A DNA stretch of 64,000 bases from Listeria ilorinensis. GTDB lineage: Bacteria > Bacillota > Bacilli > Lactobacillales > Listeriaceae. Both the position numbers and the translations under genes were made by a program. Below are positions 57,825 through 64,000 of this stretch, one piece after another. Every line of letters starts with the position of its first letter. Positions within the stretch are counted from its first letter, which is position 1. The stretch is taken from NCBI RefSeq assembly GCF_913566895.1, contig NZ_CAJYCN010000005.1, positions 62,001 to 126,000 on the forward strand. Direction: 5' to 3'. The notes beneath the pieces were generated by a model, which was given only the letters and a program-made list of their open reading frames with translations, did not search any database and was not told where the DNA came from.

Positions 57825-59102
57825 ATGGAAAATGAACGCAAACGTATTTTAGAACTTGTAAAACAAGGAATCATTTCAACAGAAGAAGCATTGACATTGC
57901 TTGAAAATATTTCAAAAAAAGAAGGAAAAACGGCTGCTTCTGAAAATATTCGCAGAGCACAGCCGGAACAACGTCCTGAACCAGAAGAACAACCAGAACA
58001 ATCTTTTGACTACAGTCATGGTTGGAACTCACAAGGAAATCCTTATAAAGGCAGACCAGAGCAACCGAAACGTCCGAAGAAAGAATATCGCCAAGCAGAA
58101 AATGATGATCGCGATCATGACCGGCAAGAACGTCCGCAAAGAGACGAACAGGCACAGGAAAAACGCGATGAATCAATGAAAAACATGATGAATGACTTAT
58201 CACAAGCGGGAGAAAAAATTGGCTCTTTTCTAAGCAATGCGTTCAACCAAGTGAAGGATATGCCTTTCCCGTTCTTAACTTCTACAAAACTAGAACGTGA
58301 CTTTGTTTATCACGATACGACTTTATCGATCTTGGAATTTGAGGTCGCAAACGGAAATATCGAATTCAAACCTTCTGATAATGACGATTTGACAGTTCAC
58401 GCAATGATCAAGCTTTTTAAAGAATATCCAGAAGAAGAAGCTATGAAAGTCTTCTTTGATAAAACTACTTTACGTGTAGATGAAGAAACATTGCGTTTTG
58501 AATCGAAATCTAAGCAGATTGTTACCAATTTGACTGTCTATCTGCCTCGTCGTGAATATGACTATGTTTCTGTTAAATTATTAAACGGGAACTTCCATAT
58601 TGATGAACTGACAGGTCGTGACTTATTTGCTAAAACAACAAACGGCAATATCAGTGTGGGAACGCTGCAGGCAACGCTGGCTGAAATCGAATCAATCAAT
58701 GGTAATCTCCGTGTGCAAAATGGGAATGTTCGGGACCTCTCCTTGAAAACATTCAATGGAAATGTGGCAGCGAAAGGTTATTATTATTCGACGAACATGG
58801 TCACAAAAAACGGGAATGTCAACTATCAGCAATTGGGCGAGGAAGCATCCTTTGTAAAAGCAAGAACAGGTGCTGGGAATGTTGAGATCATTGTACCAAG
58901 GGAGCTAGGCTTGGAAGGACGTCTCAATACCAATCTTGGGAAGTTGCTCCTTGATGTGAAAGAGGCAGAAGTCCTAGATTCCAAAACAGAATCTGTCAGC
59001 AAGTCAATGATTTTCACGAAGCTTCCAGCAGGATCAGCAGCTTCTCTGAAAATTGAAGGGGAAACGACGACTGGTAGCGTAAAGATTCGTGAAACAAAAT
59101 AA
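57825..59102 (+). CDS. LiaX/YvlB-like DUF4097 protein
   Basis: The 425-residue protein has a short N-terminal helical domain (1-32, RILELVKQGIISTEEALTLLENI, a SHOCT-like fold) and a low-complexity Q/E/R/P linker (about 40-125). A C-terminal DUF4097 beta-helix follows with repeated NGN turns (ANGNIEF, LNGNFHI, TNGNISV, INGNLRV, FNGNVAA). Relatives are YvlB of Bacillus and LiaX of enterococci, which sense envelope damage. It has no membrane helix. GGAGGG precedes the ATG. It leads a four-gene cluster equivalent to yvlBCD. Confidence 0.87.
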   Translation: MENERKRILELVKQGIISTEEALTLLENISKKEGKTAASENIRRAQPEQRPEPEEQPEQSFDYSHGWNSQGNPYKGRPEQPKRPKKEYRQAENDDRDHDRQERPQRDEQAQEKRDESMKNMMNDLSQAGEKIGSFLSNAFNQVKDMPFPFLTSTKLERDFVYHDTTLSILEFEVANGNIEFKPSDNDDLTVHAMIKLFKEYPEEEAMKVFFDKTTLRVDEETLRFESKSKQIVTNLTVYLPRREYDYVSVKLLNGNFHIDELTGRDLFAKTTNGNISVGTLQATLAEIESINGNLRVQNGNVRDLSLKTFNGNVAAKGYYYSTNMVTKNGNVNYQQLGEEASFVKARTGAGNVEIIVPRELGLEGRLNTNLGKLLLDVKEAEVLDSKTESVSKSMIFTKLPAGSAASLKIEGETTTGSVKIRETK

Positions 59103-59176
59103 ACTGAGGATGGGAAGTGGACGGTAAGCGCCTGCTTCCCAGTAATGATAAATCATGCAGGAAAGGAAGCTGGAAC

Positions 59177-60445
59177 ATGGACAAAAAACTGAAAAGATCC
59201 CGTATCGATCGCAAAATCGGCGGTGTGTTCGGAGGCGTTTCCGAATATACAGGGATTGACGCGACATTGCTCCGTTTGATTTTTGTTGTTGTGGCAGTTA
59301 TCACAATGAAAACAGGCATTGCCGTGATTGCCTACATCATTGCCCTGTTCGTGATTCCTTCTGACGATACAAGTACGGAAGAAGTCATTGAACATCATCG
59401 TCGTCGTGTGGAAGAAAAACGTCACAATGCAAATGAGCGGCGCAGAGAACATTATGAACGCGCTCAGCAGCATCGAAGAGAACATATGGATAAAGTGCAG
59501 CGCCATAATAAGGAGCACTATGATCGCCATAAAGAACGTATAGACAGCAGTCGTGAACGTGCGAACAGAGCACCAGGAACGGCTAGTGCGAGAAAAAATG
59601 GTACATCACGGACTTGGCCGGTTCGGGAATTTGATTTTGAAGCAACGACTTTTCAAAATCTGACTTTAAGAATCGCAACAGGTGATGTAACACTTCGCAG
59701 TTGGGATAAAGAAGATGTGAAGATGCGCGTCGTTTTGGCTGTACATGAAAAAGCACGTTCGATTCGACAATTGAATGAAGAGCAGCTTTGGGACTACTTT
59801 TTTGCGCAAACGATGCTTGATATCAGCACAGATCGCTTCGTATTTGAGTCGAAAAAAGACATTTTAAAGACAGATATCGTGTTAACTTTGCCGAAACGTC
59901 TGTTTGAACAAGTGAAAATTCAACTTCTTAACGGGAATTTGAAATATGATGATATTGCCGTAGAAGATGCCATTATTAAATTACGTCATGGTGATGTTCG
60001 TTCAAAAGGTGCAAGCGGGAAGTTTCTCAGCACCGAAGTGGCAGATGGCGAAATTTATTTCCAGAAAAGCAGCGTGGAAAATGTCGATATGACGACAGCA
60101 AAAGGTGATGTCGTCTTGGAAGGTAATTATTTGACTGCTGCGGCCAAGTCGCAAAACGGGGATGTAGAATTCCTTCTTCAAAATGATAGTGCGACATCAG
60201 TAGATTTAGCAGCCCCGCATGGCGATATCAAAATGGCATTGCCAGCTAGCTGGAATGTAGATGGGACTCTTCATACAAAACGTGAAAAAATCATGTTTGA
60301 TTTAAAAAATGCTAAAATCTGGGACGATTCGGATCGAACACTTGTATTTACACAAAATGCTGAAGAAATCAGTACAGGTACTTTGCAGGCAAAAGTAGAG
60401 AACGGTATTATCAAAGTGGTTGAAGTCGAAAGCGAAAAACGATAA
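59177..60445 (+). CDS. PspC domain fused to DUF4097
   Basis: The 422-residue protein starts with a PspC domain (1-65, DRKIGGVFGGVSEYTGIDATLLRLIF plus a membrane helix). A striking His/Arg/Glu-rich linker (about 75-150) follows, then a DUF4097 beta-helix (about 165-420). It thus joins the two halves found as separate neighbours (57825 and 60462), suggesting a membrane-anchored partner of the LiaX-like protein. The ATG at 59177 has GGAAAGGAAG upstream; a frame open to 59117 is not used. Confidence 0.85.
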   Translation: MDKKLKRSRIDRKIGGVFGGVSEYTGIDATLLRLIFVVVAVITMKTGIAVIAYIIALFVIPSDDTSTEEVIEHHRRRVEEKRHNANERRREHYERAQQHRREHMDKVQRHNKEHYDRHKERIDSSRERANRAPGTASARKNGTSRTWPVREFDFEATTFQNLTLRIATGDVTLRSWDKEDVKMRVVLAVHEKARSIRQLNEEQLWDYFFAQTMLDISTDRFVFESKKDILKTDIVLTLPKRLFEQVKIQLLNGNLKYDDIAVEDAIIKLRHGDVRSKGASGKFLSTEVADGEIYFQKSSVENVDMTTAKGDVVLEGNYLTAAAKSQNGDVEFLLQNDSATSVDLAAPHGDIKMALPASWNVDGTLHTKREKIMFDLKNAKIWDDSDRTLVFTQNAEEISTGTLQAKVENGIIKVVEVESEKR

Positions 60446-60461
60446 GATAGGAGGAGTAAAA

Positions 60462-60665
60462 ATGAAAAAGTTACGAAAATCAAGTCATCAAAAAATGCTT
60501 GCTGGTGTATGCGGCGGTGTAGCAGAATATTTGGGAATTGATGTAACGATCGTTCGTATCATTTGGGCTATTTTTGGACTGTTTGCCTTTACCGGCGTTA
60601 TTTTATACATCGTTGCAGCGCTTATTATGCCAAAGGATACGGAAGCGAACTGGAGTGATTTTTAA
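60462..60665 (+). CDS. PspC domain membrane protein (YvlC-like)
   Basis: The 67-residue PspC protein has KMLAGVCGGVAEYLGIDVTIVRIIW followed by one membrane helix and ALIMPKD. PspC proteins are membrane components of phage-shock or Lia-type stress responses. The ATG at 60462 has TAGGAGGAG upstream. It lies 16 bases after the fusion gene and 2 bases before the next gene, so it is clearly co-transcribed. Confidence 0.9.
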   Translation: MKKLRKSSHQKMLAGVCGGVAEYLGIDVTIVRIIWAIFGLFAFTGVILYIVAALIMPKDTEANWSDF

Positions 60666-60667
60666 AA

Positions 60668-61018
60668 ATGCGTTGGTTAATCGGAGTACTTATTAATGCA
60701 GTCTTGTTTGTAGCTCTGTCAGGTTTCTTTTCCAGCTTTCATGTTGACGGTTTTACAACAGCACTGCTCGCAAGCTTTATACTGGCAGTCTTGAATATGT
60801 TGATTCGGCCGATTTTGTTGATTTTAACATTGCCGATTAATATTTTCACACTCGGGTTGTTTACTTTTGTAGTGAATGCCCTGATGCTGGAATTAACGAC
60901 TTATTTTATGGGCAGCTCATTTATGATTGATGGATTTGGGACAGCCTTGATTTTGGCGGCCTTAATGGCTTTTGCGAATATGATCATCAACTCAGTACTC
61001 TGGGATAATCGAAAATAA
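60668..61018 (+). CDS. Phage holin family (DUF) membrane protein, YvlD-like
   Basis: The 116-residue protein has four membrane helices, with LNMLIRPILLILTLPINIFTLGLFTFVVNALML typical of the YvlD/phage-holin-4_2 family. The family name does not imply lysis; in Bacillus the gene is part of yvlABCD in the envelope-stress response. It follows the PspC gene by 2 bases and ends at a strong terminator. Confidence 0.9.
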   Translation: MRWLIGVLINAVLFVALSGFFSSFHVDGFTTALLASFILAVLNMLIRPILLILTLPINIFTLGLFTFVVNALMLELTTYFMGSSFMIDGFGTALILAALMAFANMIINSVLWDNRK

Positions 61019-61022
61019 AAAG

Positions 61023-61062
61023 GTTGAATGTGACGGATATTTCCGCACATTCAACTTTTTTT
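61023..61062 (+). terminator. Terminator of the LiaX/PspC cluster
   Basis: GTTGAATGTG pairs with CACATTCAAC and CGGA with TCCG inside (one bulged A), then seven T. Confidence 0.95.
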
Positions 61063-61116
61063 ATGGAAAAGCAGAGGAACAAGGGATAGAAAGAACTGTT
61101 CGTTATGTGGCTTAAA

Positions 61117-61125
61117 TGGTAAAAT
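61117..61125 (+). promoter_or_regulatory. Extended -10 promoter of hprK
   Basis: TGGTAAAAT lies 45 bases before hprK; the -35 is weak. Confidence 0.55.
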
Positions 61126-61169
61126 AGGGATAGCAGTCAAAAACAACCCGTAATGGAGGGAATACTTGC

Positions 61170-62105
61170 ATGACGAAATCAGTTACAGTGAAGGATTTAA
61201 AGGAGCGGCTTAATCTAGAATTGGTTTGCGCCGATGAAGGGCTGAACCGTCCTATTTTAACAAGTGACTTATCGAGACCGGGGCTTGAACTAACGGGCTT
61301 CTTCTCTTATTATCCAGAAGATCGGATTCAACTGTTCGGAATGACGGAAATTTCTTTTTCGGAAGGCATGGAACCAGCTGAAAGGTTGAAACGTTACCGT
61401 CAGATGTGTACGAGCAGGACACCAGCTTTTGTTGTGTCGCGAAACCTTGAGACGCCGAAAGAGTTACTCCAAGCAGCTAGTGAAGCAGGCATTCCGGTTC
61501 TTCGCTCGCGTATGAAAACGACGCGGCTATCTGTTTACATCACGAATTTTCTTGAAAGCAAACTGGCACCTGTTATTTCCATGCATGGCGTTCTAGTTGA
61601 TATTTATGGTCTGGGTGTATTGATCACTGGCGGTAGCGGTGTTGGGAAGAGTGAGACAGCGCTTGAACTTGTGAAGAGAGGGCATCGGTTGGTGGCAGAT
61701 GACAATGTGGAGATTCGACAGGAAGATGAGCTTTCATTGATTGGCTCTTCACCGGCGATTATTGAGCATTTGCTTGAGATCCGTGGCTTAGGGATCATCA
61801 ATGTGATGACGCTATTTGGGGCAGGAGCAGTGCGGTCCAGTAAGAAAATCACACTGGTTGTCCATTTAGAAAACTGGGATCCGGAAAAACATTATGATCG
61901 TGTGGGGCTGGATGAGGAAAAGACGCGGATTTTTGATATGGATGTACCAAAAATTACTGTGCCGGTTCGACCAGGGCGAAATTTGGCTGTTATCATTGAA
62001 GTAGCGGCGATGAATTTCCGCTTGAAAAATATGGGATACAATGCAGCAGAGCGCTTTACACAGGACCTCAACAACCTGATCAGCGATAACAGCATGAACG
62101 ATTAA
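61170..62105 (+). CDS. hprK: HPr kinase/phosphorylase
   Basis: HprK phosphorylates and dephosphorylates HPr on Ser46, producing the CcpA co-repressor for carbon catabolite repression. Walker A is GGSGVGKS (154-161), followed by the family signature [20 protein letters not shown] (203-222). The length is 311. GGAGGG precedes the ATG. The order hprK-lgt-ppaX-yvoF is that of Bacillus and Listeria. The cre site before the chitinase at 26835 would be a target of this pathway. Confidence 0.97.
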   Translation: MTKSVTVKDLKERLNLELVCADEGLNRPILTSDLSRPGLELTGFFSYYPEDRIQLFGMTEISFSEGMEPAERLKRYRQMCTSRTPAFVVSRNLETPKELLQAASEAGIPVLRSRMKTTRLSVYITNFLESKLAPVISMHGVLVDIYGLGVLITGGSGVGKSETALELVKRGHRLVADDNVEIRQEDELSLIGSSPAIIEHLLEIRGLGIINVMTLFGAGAVRSSKKITLVVHLENWDPEKHYDRVGLDEEKTRIFDMDVPKITVPVRPGRNLAVIIEVAAMNFRLKNMGYNAAERFTQDLNNLISDNSMND

Positions 62106-62112
62106 ACAGTAG

Positions 62113-62169
62113 AGAAGTTTGTTTGAAAGGAGAAGATCCGGATTTTTTAAACAAGCTTCTTTTCTTTTT
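62113..62169 (+). terminator. Hairpin between hprK and lgt (attenuator or terminator)
   Basis: AGAAGTTTGTTT pairs with AAACAAGCTTCT (one G-U pair) across a 24-base loop, followed by TTTCTTTTTG. The loop contains AAAGGAGA. The large loop makes termination less certain. Confidence 0.6.
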
Positions 62170-62179
62170 GTTCTAAAAA

Positions 62180-62188
62180 TGGTAAAAT
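62180..62188 (+). promoter_or_regulatory. Extended -10 promoter of lgt
   Basis: TGGTAAAAT, the same nine bases as before hprK, lies 43 bases upstream of lgt. The -35 is poor. Confidence 0.5.
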
Positions 62189-62231
62189 CATATCTATTAG
62201 AAGGAATACAATTGAAGAAAGTAGGAGAATC

Positions 62232-63068
62232 ATGGGAAATTCAATTCAGCCACTTGATCCAGTGGCTTTTCAAATTGGTGGTATTGAGGTTCGCTGGTAT
62301 GGGATAATTATTGCTTGCGCCGTCGTTGTAGCATTACTCTTGGCGTTATGGGAGGCAAAAAAGCGCGGGATCAATAGTGAGCTATTTGTAGATCTTCTGA
62401 TTTGGGCCATTCCGATTTCGATTATTTGTGCACGTATCTATTATGTGGTGTTTGAATGGGGCTACTATAAAGATAATCTATCGGAAATTATTAAGATTTG
62501 GCATGGTGGAATTGCCATTTATGGTGCCTTGATCGGAGCTGTCGGCACGGCAATCATTTTTTCACGTATCAAAAAGGTTTCATTTTGGCAGCTGGCGGAT
62601 ATTGCGGCGCCCAGTTTGATCATTGCACAGGCGATCGGTCGTTGGGGCAACTTTATGAATCAAGAAGCACACGGAGCTGAGACGACACGTGCATTTCTTG
62701 AAAACCTGCACTTGCCAGATTTTATCATTAACCAAATGTACATAGATGGTACTTACTATCAGCCGACTTTTTTATATGAAAGTGTTTGGAATGTGATCGG
62801 TTTTATCGTACTTCTGATTATTCGTCGGGTGATGAAACTGCGTCGCGGCGAACTTTTCTTGAGCTATGTGATCTGGTATGCTTTTGGACGTTTTTTTATC
62901 GAGGGAATGCGTACGGACAGCTTAATGTGGGGGGATTTCCGTGTCTCACAGCTATTGTCAATCGTTTTGATTATTGGCTCGATTGCGATCATCATCTACC
63001 GGCGTGTGAAAATGAATCCGCCTTACTATATGGAAGATAAATTCGGGCCGGTCCCACAGAAAAAATAA
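62232..63068 (+). CDS. lgt: Prolipoprotein diacylglyceryl transferase
   Basis: Lgt attaches diacylglycerol to the lipobox cysteine of lipoproteins such as PstS. The 278-residue protein has about seven membrane helices. The Lgt signature [13 protein letters not shown] (136-148) holds Arg137, Asn140 and Glu145; HGG (91-93) and the C-terminal [14 protein letters not shown] are also present. AGGAGA lies before the ATG. Confidence 0.97.
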   Translation: MGNSIQPLDPVAFQIGGIEVRWYGIIIACAVVVALLLALWEAKKRGINSELFVDLLIWAIPISIICARIYYVVFEWGYYKDNLSEIIKIWHGGIAIYGALIGAVGTAIIFSRIKKVSFWQLADIAAPSLIIAQAIGRWGNFMNQEAHGAETTRAFLENLHLPDFIINQMYIDGTYYQPTFLYESVWNVIGFIVLLIIRRVMKLRRGELFLSYVIWYAFGRFFIEGMRTDSLMWGDFRVSQLLSIVLIIGSIAIIIYRRVKMNPPYYMEDKFGPVPQKK

Positions 63069-63094
63069 CTGGCTGTTTGAGAAAGGACGAAATC

Positions 63095-63751
63095 ATGACG
63101 AAAAAATGGACGACATTACTTTTTGATTTAGATGGTACATTGATCAATACGAATGAATTGATTATTTCTACTTTCGAAGCAACGTTTAAAGAATTTTTGC
63201 CAGAACGTATTTTTACGCGTGAAGATATTTTGCCGTTTATTGGTCCGCCGATTACAGAGTCATTTGCCAGTGTACTACCCGATCGGGTGGATGAGATGGT
63301 GAAATTTTACCGATCATTTAATATTGCACATCATGACGAATTGGTATTAGAATATGATGGTGTTTATGAAGGAATCAGAGCACTTTACGAGGAAGATTTC
63401 AAACTGGGAGTCGTGTCAACGAAAGGATATGACGTGATTATTCACGGTTTGAAGGTAACAGGATTGGACAAGTTTTTCCAAGTGGTGATCGGACTAGATC
63501 AGGTTCAACAGGCGAAACCGGATCCTGAAGGTATTAATATGGCACTCTCACTTCTGAACGCGACCCCGGAAGAAGCCATCATGGTCGGCGATAATTATCA
63601 TGATATTCTAGCAGGGCGAAATGCAGGAACGGCAACAGCTGGCGTGGCCTGGGCCATTAAAGGTGAGGATTATTTGAATCAATATCATCCTGATTATATG
63701 CTTCATCAAATGGGTGACTTGCTTAAAATTGTCCGGCAATCTGAGGACTAA
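63095..63751 (+). CDS. ppaX: Pyrophosphatase PpaX (HAD superfamily)
   Basis: PpaX hydrolyses pyrophosphate, including that released by HprK phosphorylase action. The HAD motifs are [11 protein letters not shown] (about 9-19), VVSTKG (motif II), QQAKPDPEG (motif III lysine) and MVGDNYHDI (motif IV). The product has 218 residues from the ATG at 63095, which has AAAGGA upstream; an in-frame TTG start at 63077 is not needed. Confidence 0.93.
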   Translation: MTKKWTTLLFDLDGTLINTNELIISTFEATFKEFLPERIFTREDILPFIGPPITESFASVLPDRVDEMVKFYRSFNIAHHDELVLEYDGVYEGIRALYEEDFKLGVVSTKGYDVIIHGLKVTGLDKFFQVVIGLDQVQQAKPDPEGINMALSLLNATPEEAIMVGDNYHDILAGRNAGTATAGVAWAIKGEDYLNQYHPDYMLHQMGDLLKIVRQSED

Positions 63752-63755
63752 GCAG

Positions 63756-64000
63756 ATGAGACGGCTTGAATATTTTGCTCCAAAAAAAGAACGAGAAAAT
63801 CCATTGTTTCATATTTATCAGACAGTATCGTTTTGGCGGACGTTGAAAAATACGCTCATCATTGAATTTTGCCGTTTTTTTCCATTTATGGCGGGGAAAA
63901 ACTGGCTTTATCGGAAGTGTCTAGGAATGGAGATCGGTGCTAAAACAGCCTTCGCGTTTAAGGTGACGCCTGATTTATTATTTCCAGAAAAGATTCATGT
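63756..64000 (+). CDS. yvoF: YvoF-like hexapeptide acetyltransferase, N-terminal part (3' end outside window)
   Basis: The frame from ATG 63756 to the window edge reads MRRLEYFAPKKE... with HIYQTVSFWRTLKN, FMAGKNWLYRKCLGMEIG and VTPDLLFPEKI. This matches YvoF/maa-type acyltransferases that follow ppaX in Bacillus and Listeria. Only the first 82 codons are present; the left-handed beta-helix repeats would follow outside the window. It starts 4 bases after ppaX. Confidence 0.85.
   Translation, partial: MRRLEYFAPKKERENPLFHIYQTVSFWRTLKNTLIIEFCRFFPFMAGKNWLYRKCLGMEIGAKTAFAFKVTPDLLFPEKIH

Noticed and set aside
60668-61018. Phage holin, as the family name suggests
   Set aside because: The YvlD-type protein sits in a stress operon with PspC and DUF4097 genes and no phage genes are nearby; lysis function is not supported.

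Overview
The window looks like a conserved chromosomal stretch from a low-GC Firmicute of the family Listeriaceae (Listeria in the broad sense). The gene order glyA-upp-mnaA-atpIBEFHAGDC-murA-mbl-fabZ, tagA-menC2-tagO-lytR, degU-degV-comFA-comFC-hpf, secA-prfB, ftsEX-CwlO-like-cls-minJ-phoPR-pst-phoU, uvrBA-yvlBCD-hprK-lgt-ppaX-yvoF is the Listeria version of a block also recognisable in Bacillus subtilis. DegU stands without an adjacent DegS, as in Listeria. Species cannot be fixed from sequence alone. No rRNA, tRNA, insertion sequence, prophage or CRISPR array was seen.

Layout. 1-2.7 kb: end of glyA, upp, and the UDP-GlcNAc 2-epimerase that feeds wall teichoic acid. 2.7-3.7 kb: gene-poor kilobase with a probable terminated non-coding transcript. 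3.7-10.6 kb: complete F1Fo ATP synthase operon. 10.7-14.5 kb: small membrane protein, murA, mbl, an acetyltransferase, fabZ. 14.7-18.2 kb: competence-type SSB, then tagA, an enolase-superfamily racemase/OSBS and tagO. 18.3-20.7 kb (minus strand): LCP ligase, a GNAT, YvyE. 21.2-25.7 kb: orphan degU, degV, comFA-comFC behind a double ComK site, and hpf. 25.7-26.8 kb (minus strand): secreted GH18 chitinase. 27.2-31.9 kb: secA, prfB with a programmed frameshift, a YitT-family protein. 32.3-36.7 kb: ftsEX and two related coiled-coil peptidoglycan hydrolases. 36.8-39.5 kb: cardiolipin synthase and a MinJ-like protein. 39.7-47.5 kb: phoPR, pstSCAB1B2, phoU. 47.6-52.3 kb: a variable insert (HhH/NTF2-like fusion, CzrA-type sensor plus P1B ATPase, a small membrane protein, an HD phosphohydrolase, CsbA). 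52.5-57.4 kb: uvrBA. 57.6-61.0 kb: LiaX/PspC envelope-stress cluster. 61.2-64 kb: hprK, lgt, ppaX and the start of yvoF.

How the genes work together. Much of the block builds and guards the envelope: MnaA, TagA, TagO and an LCP protein form the wall teichoic acid linkage route; MurA and Mbl serve the cell wall; FtsEX probably gates the two CwlO-like hydrolases; Lgt, Cls and SecA serve the membrane and secretion; the LiaX/PspC cluster senses envelope stress. The second theme is phosphate and energy: ATP synthase, PhoPR-Pst-PhoU and HprK.

The strongest non-textbook signals are regulatory: four evenly spaced K-boxes before comFA, a SigB promoter plus cre site before a chitinase inserted between hpf and secA, three 11-bp-phased WalR-like repeats before the CwlO-like gene, an inverted repeat before uvrB that reads both as terminator and SOS box, a Fur-type box before orphan degU, and an unexplained leader before the LiaX-like gene. 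I did not find a wholly new multi-gene system; most coding content is core and recognisable.
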